A DNA stretch of 61,707 nt from positions 1 to 61,707 of the forward strand of contig JBNKUQ010000005.1 in NCBI GenBank assembly GCA_050298695.1, read 5' to 3'. Positions 41,727 through 51,700 of this stretch are shown one piece after another. Origin of the DNA: CANLBN01 sp050298695. Its GTDB lineage: Bacteria > Pseudomonadota > Gammaproteobacteria > Pseudomonadales > Cellvibrionaceae. Each line of letters starts with the position of its first letter. The stretch's first letter is position 1. Position numbers and translations under genes: made by a program. The notes beneath the pieces are model-generated. The model worked only from the letters and a program-made list of their open reading frames with translations, did no database searches and had not been told where the DNA came from.

Positions 41727-44700
41727 CTATCGGGCCTTAATGGTAATGCTTTCTCCCTTTTCCCATTGTTTATGTTCATCGGTGTAGTATAAATAAGCGC
41801 GACTTGCCGGTGCAGTGTAAGTGCCGGGTATTGCTGCGGTTAACTGCAAGGGAAGACGAACCTTTTCTTTGGCCTTTAATGCTCGCCAATATAAGATCAC
41901 TTCTTTATCTATAACTTCATAGGCGCTAATACGATCGGCGCCGACGAGTTCTTTAAGTTGATCATGACGGACTTCCACCCCTGCGGGGAGACCAATAATA
42001 GCGATGGGTGTGGGTGCGTCCTGCTCCGATACCTGTAAATCTATTTGCATTTCCAGTGATTCACCTTCCTTAATCGTGTTTTTACTCAGTGTAGTTTTCA
42101 ATGTTATCGCGTTTTCTTTACTGCTAGTGGGTAAGCTCGTGTGATAAGTGACTTCTAGTGCATAAGGCATTTTGCTGCCATCTGTCATCACCAGAGAAAG
42201 CGTATGTTCACCAGGTGTTAAGGCGGCAGAAAAATCCGGCAACAATATCGCGCCTTTGGATTCAGGGCTAAAGTCAACGGCTTTGCCAAAAGCCTTACCA
42301 TTAATTAATAATTGAACAGAACCCGCCTGTTTGGGTTTTGCTCTTGCTGCGTCGTAAGCATTAATTGCTTTGAGTGCGAGGACCGTCGATTGAGTCGAGC
42401 CAAAACGTCCAGATTTACTGCGTTCAAACAACCATTTCATAGAATGCTCTACTTGTGCGGCCCATTGCGCATCATTTTTCAACCAGGCCAATAATGCTAA
42501 ACTCGTGGTTTCGATGCGCAGGGCATCGCCGCCGGATCGAGTGATCGATGTTATCGCGTTTTCAATGGCACCTTCTTTATTAACTGCATCGGCTAATTTT
42601 TGGGATAAGATATTCGCCGTTTGCGTATCACCACTTAAGTGAAAAATATTGGCGGCAAGCGCGACAATATAGTTATCTTTGGTATTAAGTGTCTGTTCTT
42701 TTATTTCGGCAATTTCTTTGCGCAGAGTATTTGGGTTTTCACCGCTTTCAAGTAATGCCCAAATGATATATGCATTGGTTGTTACTTCCGGTGCACGTCC
42801 AAAACTATCCAGTGCCTTTTCATTTTTTTTGAAACCGCCTTGTCCGTTTCGTCTGTCCAGTAACCATTGTCGAGTACGTTCAATCATCGTTTTATCAACC
42901 GGCATGACCTTAGACATATCAACAAACTCCATAAGGCCATAAGCAGTAAGTGCCTCATGCGCCGGGTTGGCCCCAAACCATTCATAACCATTGCCTTTAG
43001 ACTCGAAGCCAATCAATTTTTTATAGCCTCTATCTAATAACGTTTTAGCTTGGTTAATTTTTTCGGGTGCAATGCCTTGGTGGCTGATAAAGTATTGTTG
43101 TGCCATCACCAGTGGATAGGTGGTTGAGCTGGTTTGTTCAAAGCAGCCATAGGGTTCACGGAGTAAGGCATTTAATGCTTCTTCCATATTCGCTAAGGGC
43201 GAAGGAAAAATTTTGATACTTGTTTTTAAACTGCCTTTTTCAATCGTCTCTGGAATGCTAATGCGTGCTTCCATGTTGGATTGTGGCCCTAATAAACCAC
43301 CTTTATGAATATCGATAGGAAAGCCTTTGGGTTTAACATTTAATACACGGGTAACACTGTCACTGTAGCTTCCGGCAGCAGCATTTAGTTTTATAGTGTA
43401 GCTGCCAGCTTGGTCCGTATTGATGCGTACGATCTGTCGAGCGCGTTCACCAGGCGCCAGTGATAACGGCGTAGGCTGGACAATACGAAGCCCTTCACTT
43501 TGTACAATAATATTGGCCTTATCGATGATTTTGTCGCTTGCATTTATCAGTGCAACGGGTAATTCGATAACATCACCGGCGGTAGCAGACAGTGGCATTT
43601 TAGGCTCAATATAAAAGGGTTCTACAGAGCGGATCATATGATCCTTGCTGCCCAATGCGCCATTGCGGCCAAAGCTGTCTGCCATCACCCTAAAGCTTGT
43701 GATGCTATCAGATAAATCAAAGGAGACACTGGCTTTGCCGCTACGAGCATCGGTACGAATTCCCTTATGCCAATAAAGGGTTTCGGTAAAATCCGTGCGA
43801 TCGTTTGCTTGTCGATTAGGACGAGCCTTGTAGGCATACTCGCGAACGATAATGAGTGGCTGTATCCTATCTTGCATAATTACGGGTTCAGCCATTGCCA
43901 TATTAGGTGCCGCTCTCAGTTCTGCCATGGGTGCTTCCATGACGACTTCCATGTTCGCTAATGCTTTTTCCTCTTTTCTTTTTATTTTGGGGGCCGCTTG
44001 CACTTGGGTTTTTTCTAGCACAAAAGCCTCATTAACTTCCGCTTCTGGCATCGCCCACGCGGCACGGGGTATCGGTGGAACAACTTGTGTTTGCTGTTGG
44101 GCTAGCGCTCTTTGCGCATGAGGGGAATACTCGTTTTTAATACGATCGTAGTCGATTAAAATAAATCGTCTCCAGCCTTGAGTCCCCAATAATAAATCCA
44201 AAGCTTGATGTGCTAAGGGATTATTTTCGTCGAGATAAAACTGTGCATCGGCGAGATCTTGTACATCATTTTCTAGATATACCATCACAGGTAAGCGAGG
44301 TGCTTGCTCTCGTTTCTCGATCATCTCTAGAACAGTGTCATCCGTAACCGTCAAGCCAACAATGGCTTCAACAGGCTTTCCATTCTCGTCGGTTGTAGTG
44401 ATATCTAAGGTAATGGGCGCGCCAGGTATAAAGGGGCCTTCACCGGCATCGATATCAATATTCAGTGCAAATTTAGGTGCGCGATAGACTAAGCGTTCTG
44501 CAACAGGTTTTCCGTTTTTATCCCACACGGTAACCATTAAAACACCTTCACTGTCCTTGGGGTCTAAAGCAACAATATCTTTGCCTTTTTTAAGTGTTAT
44601 TTGTTTGTCGTCGAGAATTTTTTCTCTTTTATACAATGTAATTTTTTGCGGAGTATTTGAGTCATTGGAGTCAATTTGAATACGAATTTTTTCTTTGTTT

Positions 44701-45776
44701 TCGAATACACGTTCTAAACTTTTAATGACAGTGCCAGCGGCATGTGAAGCGGGTAGTGAAAATTCCTTGGTAATGCCCGAGGGTTTATCTAAGACCAGTA
44801 CATAAGTAGACTCTGCATCAGGGGTAAAGCGGAAAATTCCTCTGCCTTCATGTGAGGTGCTAATACTGGCGACTGCTTTCTTACTGGGTTTGTTGTCTTT
44901 GAGTTTAACAATACGGCCTTTAATATCAGCAGGCTTGCCATCGGGGCGAGTCGCTTGTAGATAAACACGATTTTCTAAACCTGCGATAAGATCTCCACCT
45001 TCAGGATAAAATTGAATATCCAATGTTTGCAACAGAATGGGAATGGTTTTGCTGGCCGTTTCAACAACGCCTCCGTCTTCAATAACAAAGGCAATACTGC
45101 CATCGCCCACGGTAATATTTTTAGGTAATGTAAACTCTGTCGATAAGTTGCCATGCTCCGTTATAGTTAAGCCTTCTTTTTTAAAGACTTCTTTGCCGTC
45201 AACACGGGCGATAACGGTGATCTTAGCGCCTTTAGGTACGCCTCCTTCTGCACGTTCTGTTTGGATGGCGGCTTGAACGGTATCGCCAGGACCATAGCCT
45301 TCACGGGTAAATTCAATTTGGTTTTTAAGGCGAGGGGCTCGGTAAGCACGAATCTCAAACGTACGCTCAGTTTCTGGTGAGCCAAGGCTTGGGCTAGAAA
45401 TTAAGGCGGTATATTGGCCGCCAGGTGTCCCTTCTGGAACGGTCCATTTAACGCCGGCGCTACTCTCGTCGGCTTGCGCATGTTGCTGAAAAACGATATC
45501 GCCTTTCGGGCCACGAATTTTAAGGTGAATATTCGCATATCCATGATTAATGGGAGTATTGTCCTTCGCATTAAGAAAAATATTACGTAGGTATACGTTT
45601 TCTCCGGTTCGATATATGGGTTTGTCGGTGCTGGTGTAGATCAGATATCGCTCCTCGCCACCCAATGTTTCTGTCGTAATGATACTTTTCATCTGTTCTC
45701 CCGTTGTTGTCCATCCCATAAGAGCAATCAATAAGCCTCCCACCAGAGTGAATATTTTCTTTAATTGTGCATGCAT
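41727..45776 (-). CDS. alpha-2-macroglobulin family protein with intact thioester
   Basis: A 1349-residue exported protein of the macroglobulin (protease-trap) family. A hydrophobic N-terminus (KIFTLVGGLLIALMGW) looks like a signal or anchor without a lipobox. Macroglobulin-type beta domains fill about 40-560, including the MG2-like start TDKPIYRTGENVYLR. An Ala/Pro/Glu/Met-rich linker follows (about 575-655). The macroglobulin core, the thioester site YGCFEQT (C878, Q881), an alpha-toroid (about 880-1150) and a C-terminal receptor-like domain complete it. GAGGAAA before ATG 45776 sets the start, as the upstream TTG lies in the ribosome site itself. It is smaller than E. coli YfhM (ECAM) and has no pbpC neighbour. 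Bacterial homologues are thought to trap invading proteases in the periplasm. Confidence 0.9.
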   Translation of the reverse strand: MHAQLKKIFTLVGGLLIALMGWTTTGEQMKSIITTETLGGEERYLIYTSTDKPIYRTGENVYLRNIFLNAKDNTPINHGYANIHLKIRGPKGDIVFQQHAQADESSAGVKWTVPEGTPGGQYTALISSPSLGSPETERTFEIRAYRAPRLKNQIEFTREGYGPGDTVQAAIQTERAEGGVPKGAKITVIARVDGKEVFKKEGLTITEHGNLSTEFTLPKNITVGDGSIAFVIEDGGVVETASKTIPILLQTLDIQFYPEGGDLIAGLENRVYLQATRPDGKPADIKGRIVKLKDNKPSKKAVASISTSHEGRGIFRFTPDAESTYVLVLDKPSGITKEFSLPASHAAGTVIKSLERVFENKEKIRIQIDSNDSNTPQKITLYKREKILDDKQITLKKGKDIVALDPKDSEGVLMVTVWDKNGKPVAERLVYRAPKFALNIDIDAGEGPFIPGAPITLDITTTDENGKPVEAIVGLTVTDDTVLEMIEKREQAPRLPVMVYLENDVQDLADAQFYLDENNPLAHQALDLLLGTQGWRRFILIDYDRIKNEYSPHAQRALAQQQTQVVPPIPRAAWAMPEAEVNEAFVLEKTQVQAAPKIKRKEEKALANMEVVMEAPMAELRAAPNMAMAEPVIMQDRIQPLIIVREYAYKARPNRQANDRTDFTETLYWHKGIRTDARSGKASVSFDLSDSITSFRVMADSFGRNGALGSKDHMIRSVEPFYIEPKMPLSATAGDVIELPVALINASDKIIDKANIIVQSEGLRIVQPTPLSLAPGERARQIVRINTDQAGSYTIKLNAAAGSYSDSVTRVLNVKPKGFPIDIHKGGLLGPQSNMEARISIPETIEKGSLKTSIKIFPSPLANMEEALNALLREPYGCFEQTSSTTYPLVMAQQYFISHQGIAPEKINQAKTLLDRGYKKLIGFESKGNGYEWFGANPAHEALTAYGLMEFVDMSKVMPVDKTMIERTRQWLLDRRNGQGGFKKNEKALDSFGRAPEVTTNAYIIWALLESGENPNTLRKEIAEIKEQTLNTKDNYIVALAANIFHLSGDTQTANILSQKLADAVNKEGAIENAITSITRSGGDALRIETTSLALLAWLKNDAQWAAQVEHSMKWLFERSKSGRFGSTQSTVLALKAINAYDAARAKPKQAGSVQLLINGKAFGKAVDFSPESKGAILLPDFSAALTPGEHTLSLVMTDGSKMPYALEVTYHTSLPTSSKENAITLKTTLSKNTIKEGESLEMQIDLQVSEQDAPTPIAIIGLPAGVEVRHDQLKELVGADRISAYEVIDKEVILYWRALKAKEKVRLPLQLTAAIPGTYTAPASRAYLYYTDEHKQWEKGESITIKAR

Positions 45777-46286
45777 GATGTTTTTCCTCTTCAATATCTG
45801 GGGGAAAATCGTAATTTCTTTTCATTACTGTATCGGAAAAAATGTCATTTGTGACAAGCTAAGCCATTTGTTTACAAAAAGTTTACTCGTGTCTCTGTTA
45901 GCGAAATTCCTAAGGGTAGTGAACATTTTAAGGCTTGCGAAAGCAGGAATAATCATTATACTTGCTCGACAGGTTCATTTTTGAACCATCCGCGGTGTGA
46001 GGCGTAAACCGTCACTCCAACTGAGGTTTATGAGTTGTTTTAAGTTAGTTACCGCTGACCTTGAAACTTCTCCTGAACTGCTAACTTACCGGTTAGTTCA
46101 TGGCCCCTTCCGCAGGCAAACTGGGTTTATTTCCCTGGTCTTGCCGACTAGAAAGACAAAACGCAAAACGAAAATGCTATGTGAAAAACCATCGTTGCTG
46201 CCCTCTATGCTATTTGGGGCCGTCAATGCTTATGTTTTTCTATAGTGTTATTTAATTTAAAAACATGACAGTAAGAGGAAAATGAC
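45777..46286. other. divergent intergenic region before ilvIH
   Basis: 510 bases between the macroglobulin gene (-) and ilvI (+). GCTTGCGAAAGCAGGAAT at about 45932-45949 looks like a decayed copy of the CGTCATCCCCGC-type palindrome. The frame at 45997-46245 has no ribosome site or recognisable content. I looked for a branched-chain leader peptide before ilvI and found none: the last short frame ending near 46245 is not rich in Ile, Val or Leu codons. Promoters are not clear to me. Confidence 0.45.
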
Positions 46287-48023
46287 GTGGAAATGCTCTC
46301 TGGCGGAGATATGCTTATTCGCGCACTGGCTGATGAAGGTGTTGAAACTCTCTTTGGCTACCCTGGTGGTGCGGCGTTACATATTTATGATGCGATATTT
46401 CGACAAGATAGAGTAAAACATATACTGGTTCGCCATGAACAAGCGGCGACACATGCGGCTGATGCCTACGCTCGTGTCACCGGTAAGGTGGGCTCTGTAC
46501 TTGTTACTTCTGGCCCCGGTGCAACCAATGCTATTACGGGTATTGCGACGGCCTTTATGGACTCGATTCCCATGGTCGTCATTTCCGGTCAGGTTCCCAG
46601 TAGCAAAATCGGTGAAGATGCCTTTCAGGAAACCGATATGATCGGCGTTTCCCGTCCCATTGTTAAACACAGTTTCTTGGTGCAAGACCCTGCTGATATA
46701 CCGTCTATTGTTAAGAAAGCCTACTATATTGCACGCTCGGGGCGTCCTGGTCCTGTTGTTATCGATGTGCCTAAAGATTTTACCGATCCGCATATTAAGG
46801 TTCCCTACCAATACCCCGAATCTGTTAGTTTGCGCTCTTATAACCCTGTTCAGAAAGGCCACAGTGGGCAGATTAAAAAAGCTGTGAAAGCGATGTTGGC
46901 TGCGAAGCAACCGATAATTTATATTGGTGGCGGTGCGATACATGGTCACAGTCCAGAGCTTATTACTGAATTAGCACAGCATATTAATTATCCTGTCACC
47001 AGTACCTTGATGGGGCTTGGTGCCTACCCAAGTACCGATAAGCAGTTTTTAGGTATGCTGGGTATGCATGGCACTTATGAGGCGAATACGGCTATGCACA
47101 ATAGCGATTTTATTTTTGCCGTCGGTGCGCGTTTTGATGACCGCGTTACCAATGCCCTAGATAAGTTTTGCCCCAATGCAACGATTGCTCATATCGATAT
47201 TGATCCGGCTTCTATATCAAAAACCATTCCGGCTGATATTCCGATTGTGGGACCGGCAGAAGCAGTATTGACCGAAATGTTGAGGCTGATTAAAAGCAGC
47301 AAAGATAAAATTGACGAAGCGGCTCTCTCTTCTTGGTGGGATGATATTAACGAGTGGCGAGAAAATCACGGTCTTTATACACGAAACCGTTTTGATACTT
47401 CTGGAGAAATGCTAAAACCGCAAGAAGTGGTTCAAGCGGTATACGAAGTGACTAAAGGTGAGGCTATTGTTGCGACAGATGTTGGGCAGCACCAAATGTT
47501 TGCTGCCCAATACTATAAGTTTGATAAGCCGCGTCGTTGGGTCACATCCGGTGGTTTGGGAACTATGGGTTTTGGTATTCCTGCGGCCATGGGCGCACAA
47601 TTTGCGGATCGCGATGCAACCGTAGTTTGTATTACCGGTGAGGGGAGTGTGCAAATGTGTATACAAGAATTATCAACTTGTACGCAGTATCGTTTGCCCA
47701 TCAAGATTATTAATATCAATAACCAAGCCTTGGGTATGGTCAAACAGTGGCAGGATATGAACTACGATAGCCGCTATTCCGAAATTTTATACGAAGACTC
47801 ATTGCCTGACTTTGTTAAATTGGCTGAGGCTTATGGCCATGTTGGTATTAAAGTCACCAAGCGTGAAGAACTCAAGCAAAAGCTTGAAGAGTGTTTTGCC
47901 ATGAAGGATCGCGTTGTCTTTATGGATATTTATGTTGATCCTGATGAGCACGTTTATCCGATGCAAATTCCCTTAGGCTCTGTAGGTGATATGAAATTAA
48001 GCAAAACGGAGCGTACGGCATGA
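46287..48023 (+). CDS. ilvI: acetolactate synthase large (catalytic) subunit
   Basis: Thiamine-diphosphate enzyme that makes acetolactate or acetohydroxybutyrate, the first common step of valine, leucine and isoleucine synthesis. The catalytic glutamate E51 sits in RHEQAATHAADAYAR, followed by the FAD/structural domains. The ThDP motif starts at GEGSVQ (451-456), where GDGS is more usual, and runs to ININNQALGMVKQW. 578 residues is normal. GTG 46287 is chosen because AAGAGGAAA ends six bases before it; ATG 46293 is a close alternative. It overlaps ilvH by four bases. Confidence 0.96.
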   Translation: MEMLSGGDMLIRALADEGVETLFGYPGGAALHIYDAIFRQDRVKHILVRHEQAATHAADAYARVTGKVGSVLVTSGPGATNAITGIATAFMDSIPMVVISGQVPSSKIGEDAFQETDMIGVSRPIVKHSFLVQDPADIPSIVKKAYYIARSGRPGPVVIDVPKDFTDPHIKVPYQYPESVSLRSYNPVQKGHSGQIKKAVKAMLAAKQPIIYIGGGAIHGHSPELITELAQHINYPVTSTLMGLGAYPSTDKQFLGMLGMHGTYEANTAMHNSDFIFAVGARFDDRVTNALDKFCPNATIAHIDIDPASISKTIPADIPIVGPAEAVLTEMLRLIKSSKDKIDEAALSSWWDDINEWRENHGLYTRNRFDTSGEMLKPQEVVQAVYEVTKGEAIVATDVGQHQMFAAQYYKFDKPRRWVTSGGLGTMGFGIPAAMGAQFADRDATVVCITGEGSVQMCIQELSTCTQYRLPIKIININNQALGMVKQWQDMNYDSRYSEILYEDSLPDFVKLAEAYGHVGIKVTKREELKQKLEECFAMKDRVVFMDIYVDPDEHVYPMQIPLGSVGDMKLSKTERTA

Positions 48024-48520
48024 GCAAGAAACGACGTATTATTTCAGTTTTAATGGAAAATGAACCTGGTGCTTTATCTCGTGTTGTTGGCTTGTTTTCT
48101 CAACGTGGTTATAACATTGAAACTCTAAATGTTGCGCCCACAGAGGACTCATCGCTATCGCGTTTGACACTGACTACCATTGGTGATGATCGTGCGATTG
48201 AGCAAATCACTAAAAACCTCAATAAACTTATTGATGTAGTAAAGCTAGTCGATTTAACGGAAGGCTTTCATATTGAGCGTGAACTAATGATGATTAAGGT
48301 GCGCGCAACCGGTGGTGCACGTGAGGAGATTAAACGTTGTGTGGACATCTTCCGCGGTCAAATCATTGATGTAAGTCAGGCCACTTATACTATTCAATTG
48401 GCGGGTGACTCAGACAAATTGACGGCCTTTATTGAGGCTGTGGGCGAGTCAGTTATTCTCGAAGTGGTGAGAACGGGAGTATCGGGTATTAGCCGAGGTG
48501 AAAAGATCCTGAAACTTTAA
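48020..48520 (+). CDS. ilvH: acetolactate synthase small (regulatory) subunit
   Basis: ACT-domain subunit that activates IlvI and confers valine feedback inhibition. The N-terminal ACT domain reads RIISVLMENEPGALSRVVGLFSQRGYNIETLNV, the standard ligand-binding pattern. A second helical/ACT-like half (about 80-166) follows. Length 166 is normal. Coupled to ilvI through ATGA. A strong hairpin ends the transcript, so here ilvC is not in the same operon, unlike the contiguous ilvIHC arrangement I recall in Pseudomonas. Confidence 0.96.
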   Translation: MSKKRRIISVLMENEPGALSRVVGLFSQRGYNIETLNVAPTEDSSLSRLTLTTIGDDRAIEQITKNLNKLIDVVKLVDLTEGFHIERELMMIKVRATGGAREEIKRCVDIFRGQIIDVSQATYTIQLAGDSDKLTAFIEAVGESVILEVVRTGVSGISRGEKILKL

Positions 48521-48549
48521 TTGTGGATAAGACTACCCTTATTAGGTGG

Positions 48550-48590
48550 ATTTGCCCGGGAATAGTTTTTAGACTCTCTCCCGGGCAAAT
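48550..48590 (+). terminator. terminator hairpin after ilvIH
   Basis: Perfect 12-base-pair stem ATTTGCCCGGGA/TCCCGGGCAAAT with a 17-base loop, 30 bases after ilvH. The T-run is short (TTAATCGTT), but the stem is strong. It isolates ilvIH from the surface-protein gene. Confidence 0.7.
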
Positions 48591-48729
48591 TAATCGTTAA
48601 ATGTAATTAAGGAATACAATATAAAATAATTTGTATTAACATGATAAAACTTATGGTTAATGCTGATTAATTGTACAACCTCTCTTTATTTTGTGATATG
48701 GTTCACGCTTTTTGAAGGAGCGTCAAGCG

Positions 48730-51700
48730 ATGGTGCATATTTTTGCATTACCTCTCCCCTCATATATGGCACGTTTTCTAGTATTTTGTATCGCTTTTCT
48801 TGCTGTTGGCAGTATCTCTCAATTTACTTCGGCAGCGCCTGCAGATGGCATTGTAACTTGGAGTGATGTTGATAAAGATAGCAATATTACCCTTGCAAAT
48901 AACAACCTTGATGCTCTGATTTCTGAGTCTGCAGGCCCTAACTTATATGGCCTTCGGTCTACTGGTGCTATCAGTCCTGGCGATGGATTCTTCTATTTTG
49001 AATTAGAGCAACTACAAGCTCAGTATGGCTTTGCTATTGGTATTGCGACTGCTGATGTGCCGCTGACAACAACCGATGACCTAGAAACGTTTATCGCTAA
49101 TAATCCCGAAATGGGGGTGACATCTGATGTCTATGTCGGGGTCGTTGGAATTGCTGTGGACTATCGTGGAGCCACGCCGACCATTCACTTTATTGGCAAT
49201 GATATCTTTGAGCAAACTCCAGAATCAGTTGCTTCCATCACGCCAGAACGGAATTTAACGGTCACTGAACCCATCTATATATATGTAATCGCTGCAAGTG
49301 GCGCTCAGTATCGTCTAAATTTTGGTGGTGACAATGGCGCGGATTTCGGTTGGGATCCAATTTCTGTTTTGGGTTCTCGTATTTATAACCTTGAGTCAGT
49401 TCTCGAATATGGCTGGCCCGTTTCCCAAGCCAAACCGAGTGTAGCAATTACAGAGGGTAATCAGTTAGTTGCTCAGGATGCCTCTTTAACTTTTCATGCT
49501 ACGGCAAGTGATGCGCTAGCCAACGACCTTTCCAGCAATGTGAATTGGTATCTCGATGGTGTTGCCATTGGTAGTGGTAGTAGTATTTCCCCAGCCACAT
49601 CAACGCCGGGTATTTATCAGTTAAGTGCTCAAGTAACAGACGCTATCGGTCTGACTAGCTCCATTTCCGTTGGCTTTTATGTTCACCCATCTGTTGGTGG
49701 CGATACTCTAGACCAAGATCAGGACGGCTTGACTTACACTGAAGAGCTGGCCGCAGGCACTGATCCCGCAAACCATGACAGCGACGCTGATGGTCTATCC
49801 GATGGCTATGAAGTGGACAATGGAACAGACCCTCTTGTTGTGAATACACCGATAGGGATTGAAGCCCATCAAGATGATGTTAAATTCGTTTTTGAAGCAA
49901 CAAAAACATCCAATATCGTAACGACCTCTGATGATGGTTTAAGTGTTAGTTATTTGCCCGTAGGTGGTAAAGCCGCCATTCGGGCGAATCAAGGTATGAA
50001 GGGTGAGTTCCGTTATTGGGAAGGTCATGCATTGTTTGATGCAGATATGGGTTTTGGTCTTATTAATCCAGATGAAAAAATTGATGATTACTGCTGCGTG
50101 ACTGCCGCCCCAGATTTCTCAGATCCAGAGGCGCCGGGAGCCTCGATGTCAGTCAATATGCTTCTAGGTAATACCATATGGCGCAACTTGGTATTCCAAG
50201 GCCTCTTTGCAAATAACGATGAATATATTGGTTATGCTGTTGATTATCGGACTGATGATCCTATCGTTTATGTCATTGGTAGCAGTGGCTTACAGATGTA
50301 CATGACCTTGGATGACTACCCCAGTGCTGACGCTATTTTCCCTATGGTTTATGGTAATGCGGGTGAAGTGGAGGATTTTAGTAGACTTGCTGCTGCCGTT
50401 CAGCGTGGTAACTTTGGCCAAGAACCCTTTTTCTATGATGTTGAAACTATCTTAGCTACTGCCACCGATGAAGGAACACCGCTGAATATTGATGTTAGTG
50501 ATCTTGTGCCAGGTTGGGGTAAATATCGCCAACGTCAGTTCCTCAATATCGACACCCTGAGTACCGATGTCTTACCCGGCGCAGAATTGACATTTAATGC
50601 TAGCGCGGGTGATCAGGAAGGCAACGATCAAACGGCTGCCATTACCTGGACGATATTGGATGAGTCGGGCACAGATGTGACCAGTGATCTTGCAACGGTT
50701 GCTCCTCCCGTCACCGGTGGCAGCATGACATTTACACCATTGACCGCCGAAGTTTTTACCGTTAATGCGAATATAGTTGATGCGCAGACCGGCCAAGTCT
50801 TTACTCGAACCGCCACCGTTAATTCTGATGACAGCGAAGCCCCAACCATTTCCAATCAAGCGGATATTCAAATTGCTACTTTTGGTGATAGCGTGTCTGC
50901 ATCCTATTCGGTGCTCAGTGCATTCCTAAACAGTGCTACGGCTAGTGACAATTCCACTATTGTTACCGTCACCCACAATGCGCCAGCTGTTTTTCCTGTG
51001 GGTACAACAACCGTTACCTTTACTGCCACTGATGCCGCTGGCAATACAGCAGAAGATACGGCTGATGTTACCATCGTTAAAGGTGCCTTGGTCGCTCCAA
51101 GCGACTTATCCCTGAACACCGATGAGACAGGAATTGCTGCATCTAACGCACAAATTCAAAATTTTCTAAACGGCACAACTGTGACAGAGGGAGTTTTGGT
51201 GAGTAATCAAAGCAATGATGCTCCCAGCTTTTTCGCCTTGAGCGATGGCACTATTACCGTTACCTTTACGGCGACAGATGCCATGGGCGAAGAAGCGATA
51301 CCTGTTAACGCAAAAGTGAATTTGACGGATATAGGCTCGCCACAGGTTAGTGCTCCTGCTGATCTCTCGCTATCTACCTTTGGTAGTAGTGTGCCCGCCA
51401 CTTACACCGCTATCAGTGATTTTCTTGTGGGAGCAGTTGCTTCAGATAATTCGGGTCAAGTGACGGTTACTCGCGAGGGGGTGCCATCTTCGTTTGGTGT
51501 GGGTGACACAGTCGTGACCTTTATTGCGACAGATGCCACCGGTAATACTGCAACAGATACCGCTGTGGTCACCGTTACACAAGGTGCGTTGATTGCCCCA
51601 AGCAATTTATCTTTAGCCACTGATGAAACTGGTATCCCTACATCCGATACACGAATACAAAATTTCCTATCGAGCACCAGCGTTACCAATGGTGTCAGCG

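Noticed and set aside
45997..46245. 82-codon frame before ilvI, considered as an ilv leader
   Set aside because: No ribosome site, no run of Ile/Val/Leu codons and no attenuator hairpin with a T-run before ilvI.
46377..46949. 190-codon reverse-strand frame inside ilvI
   Set aside because: It lies wholly within a clear ilvI coding sequence and encodes no recognisable protein.
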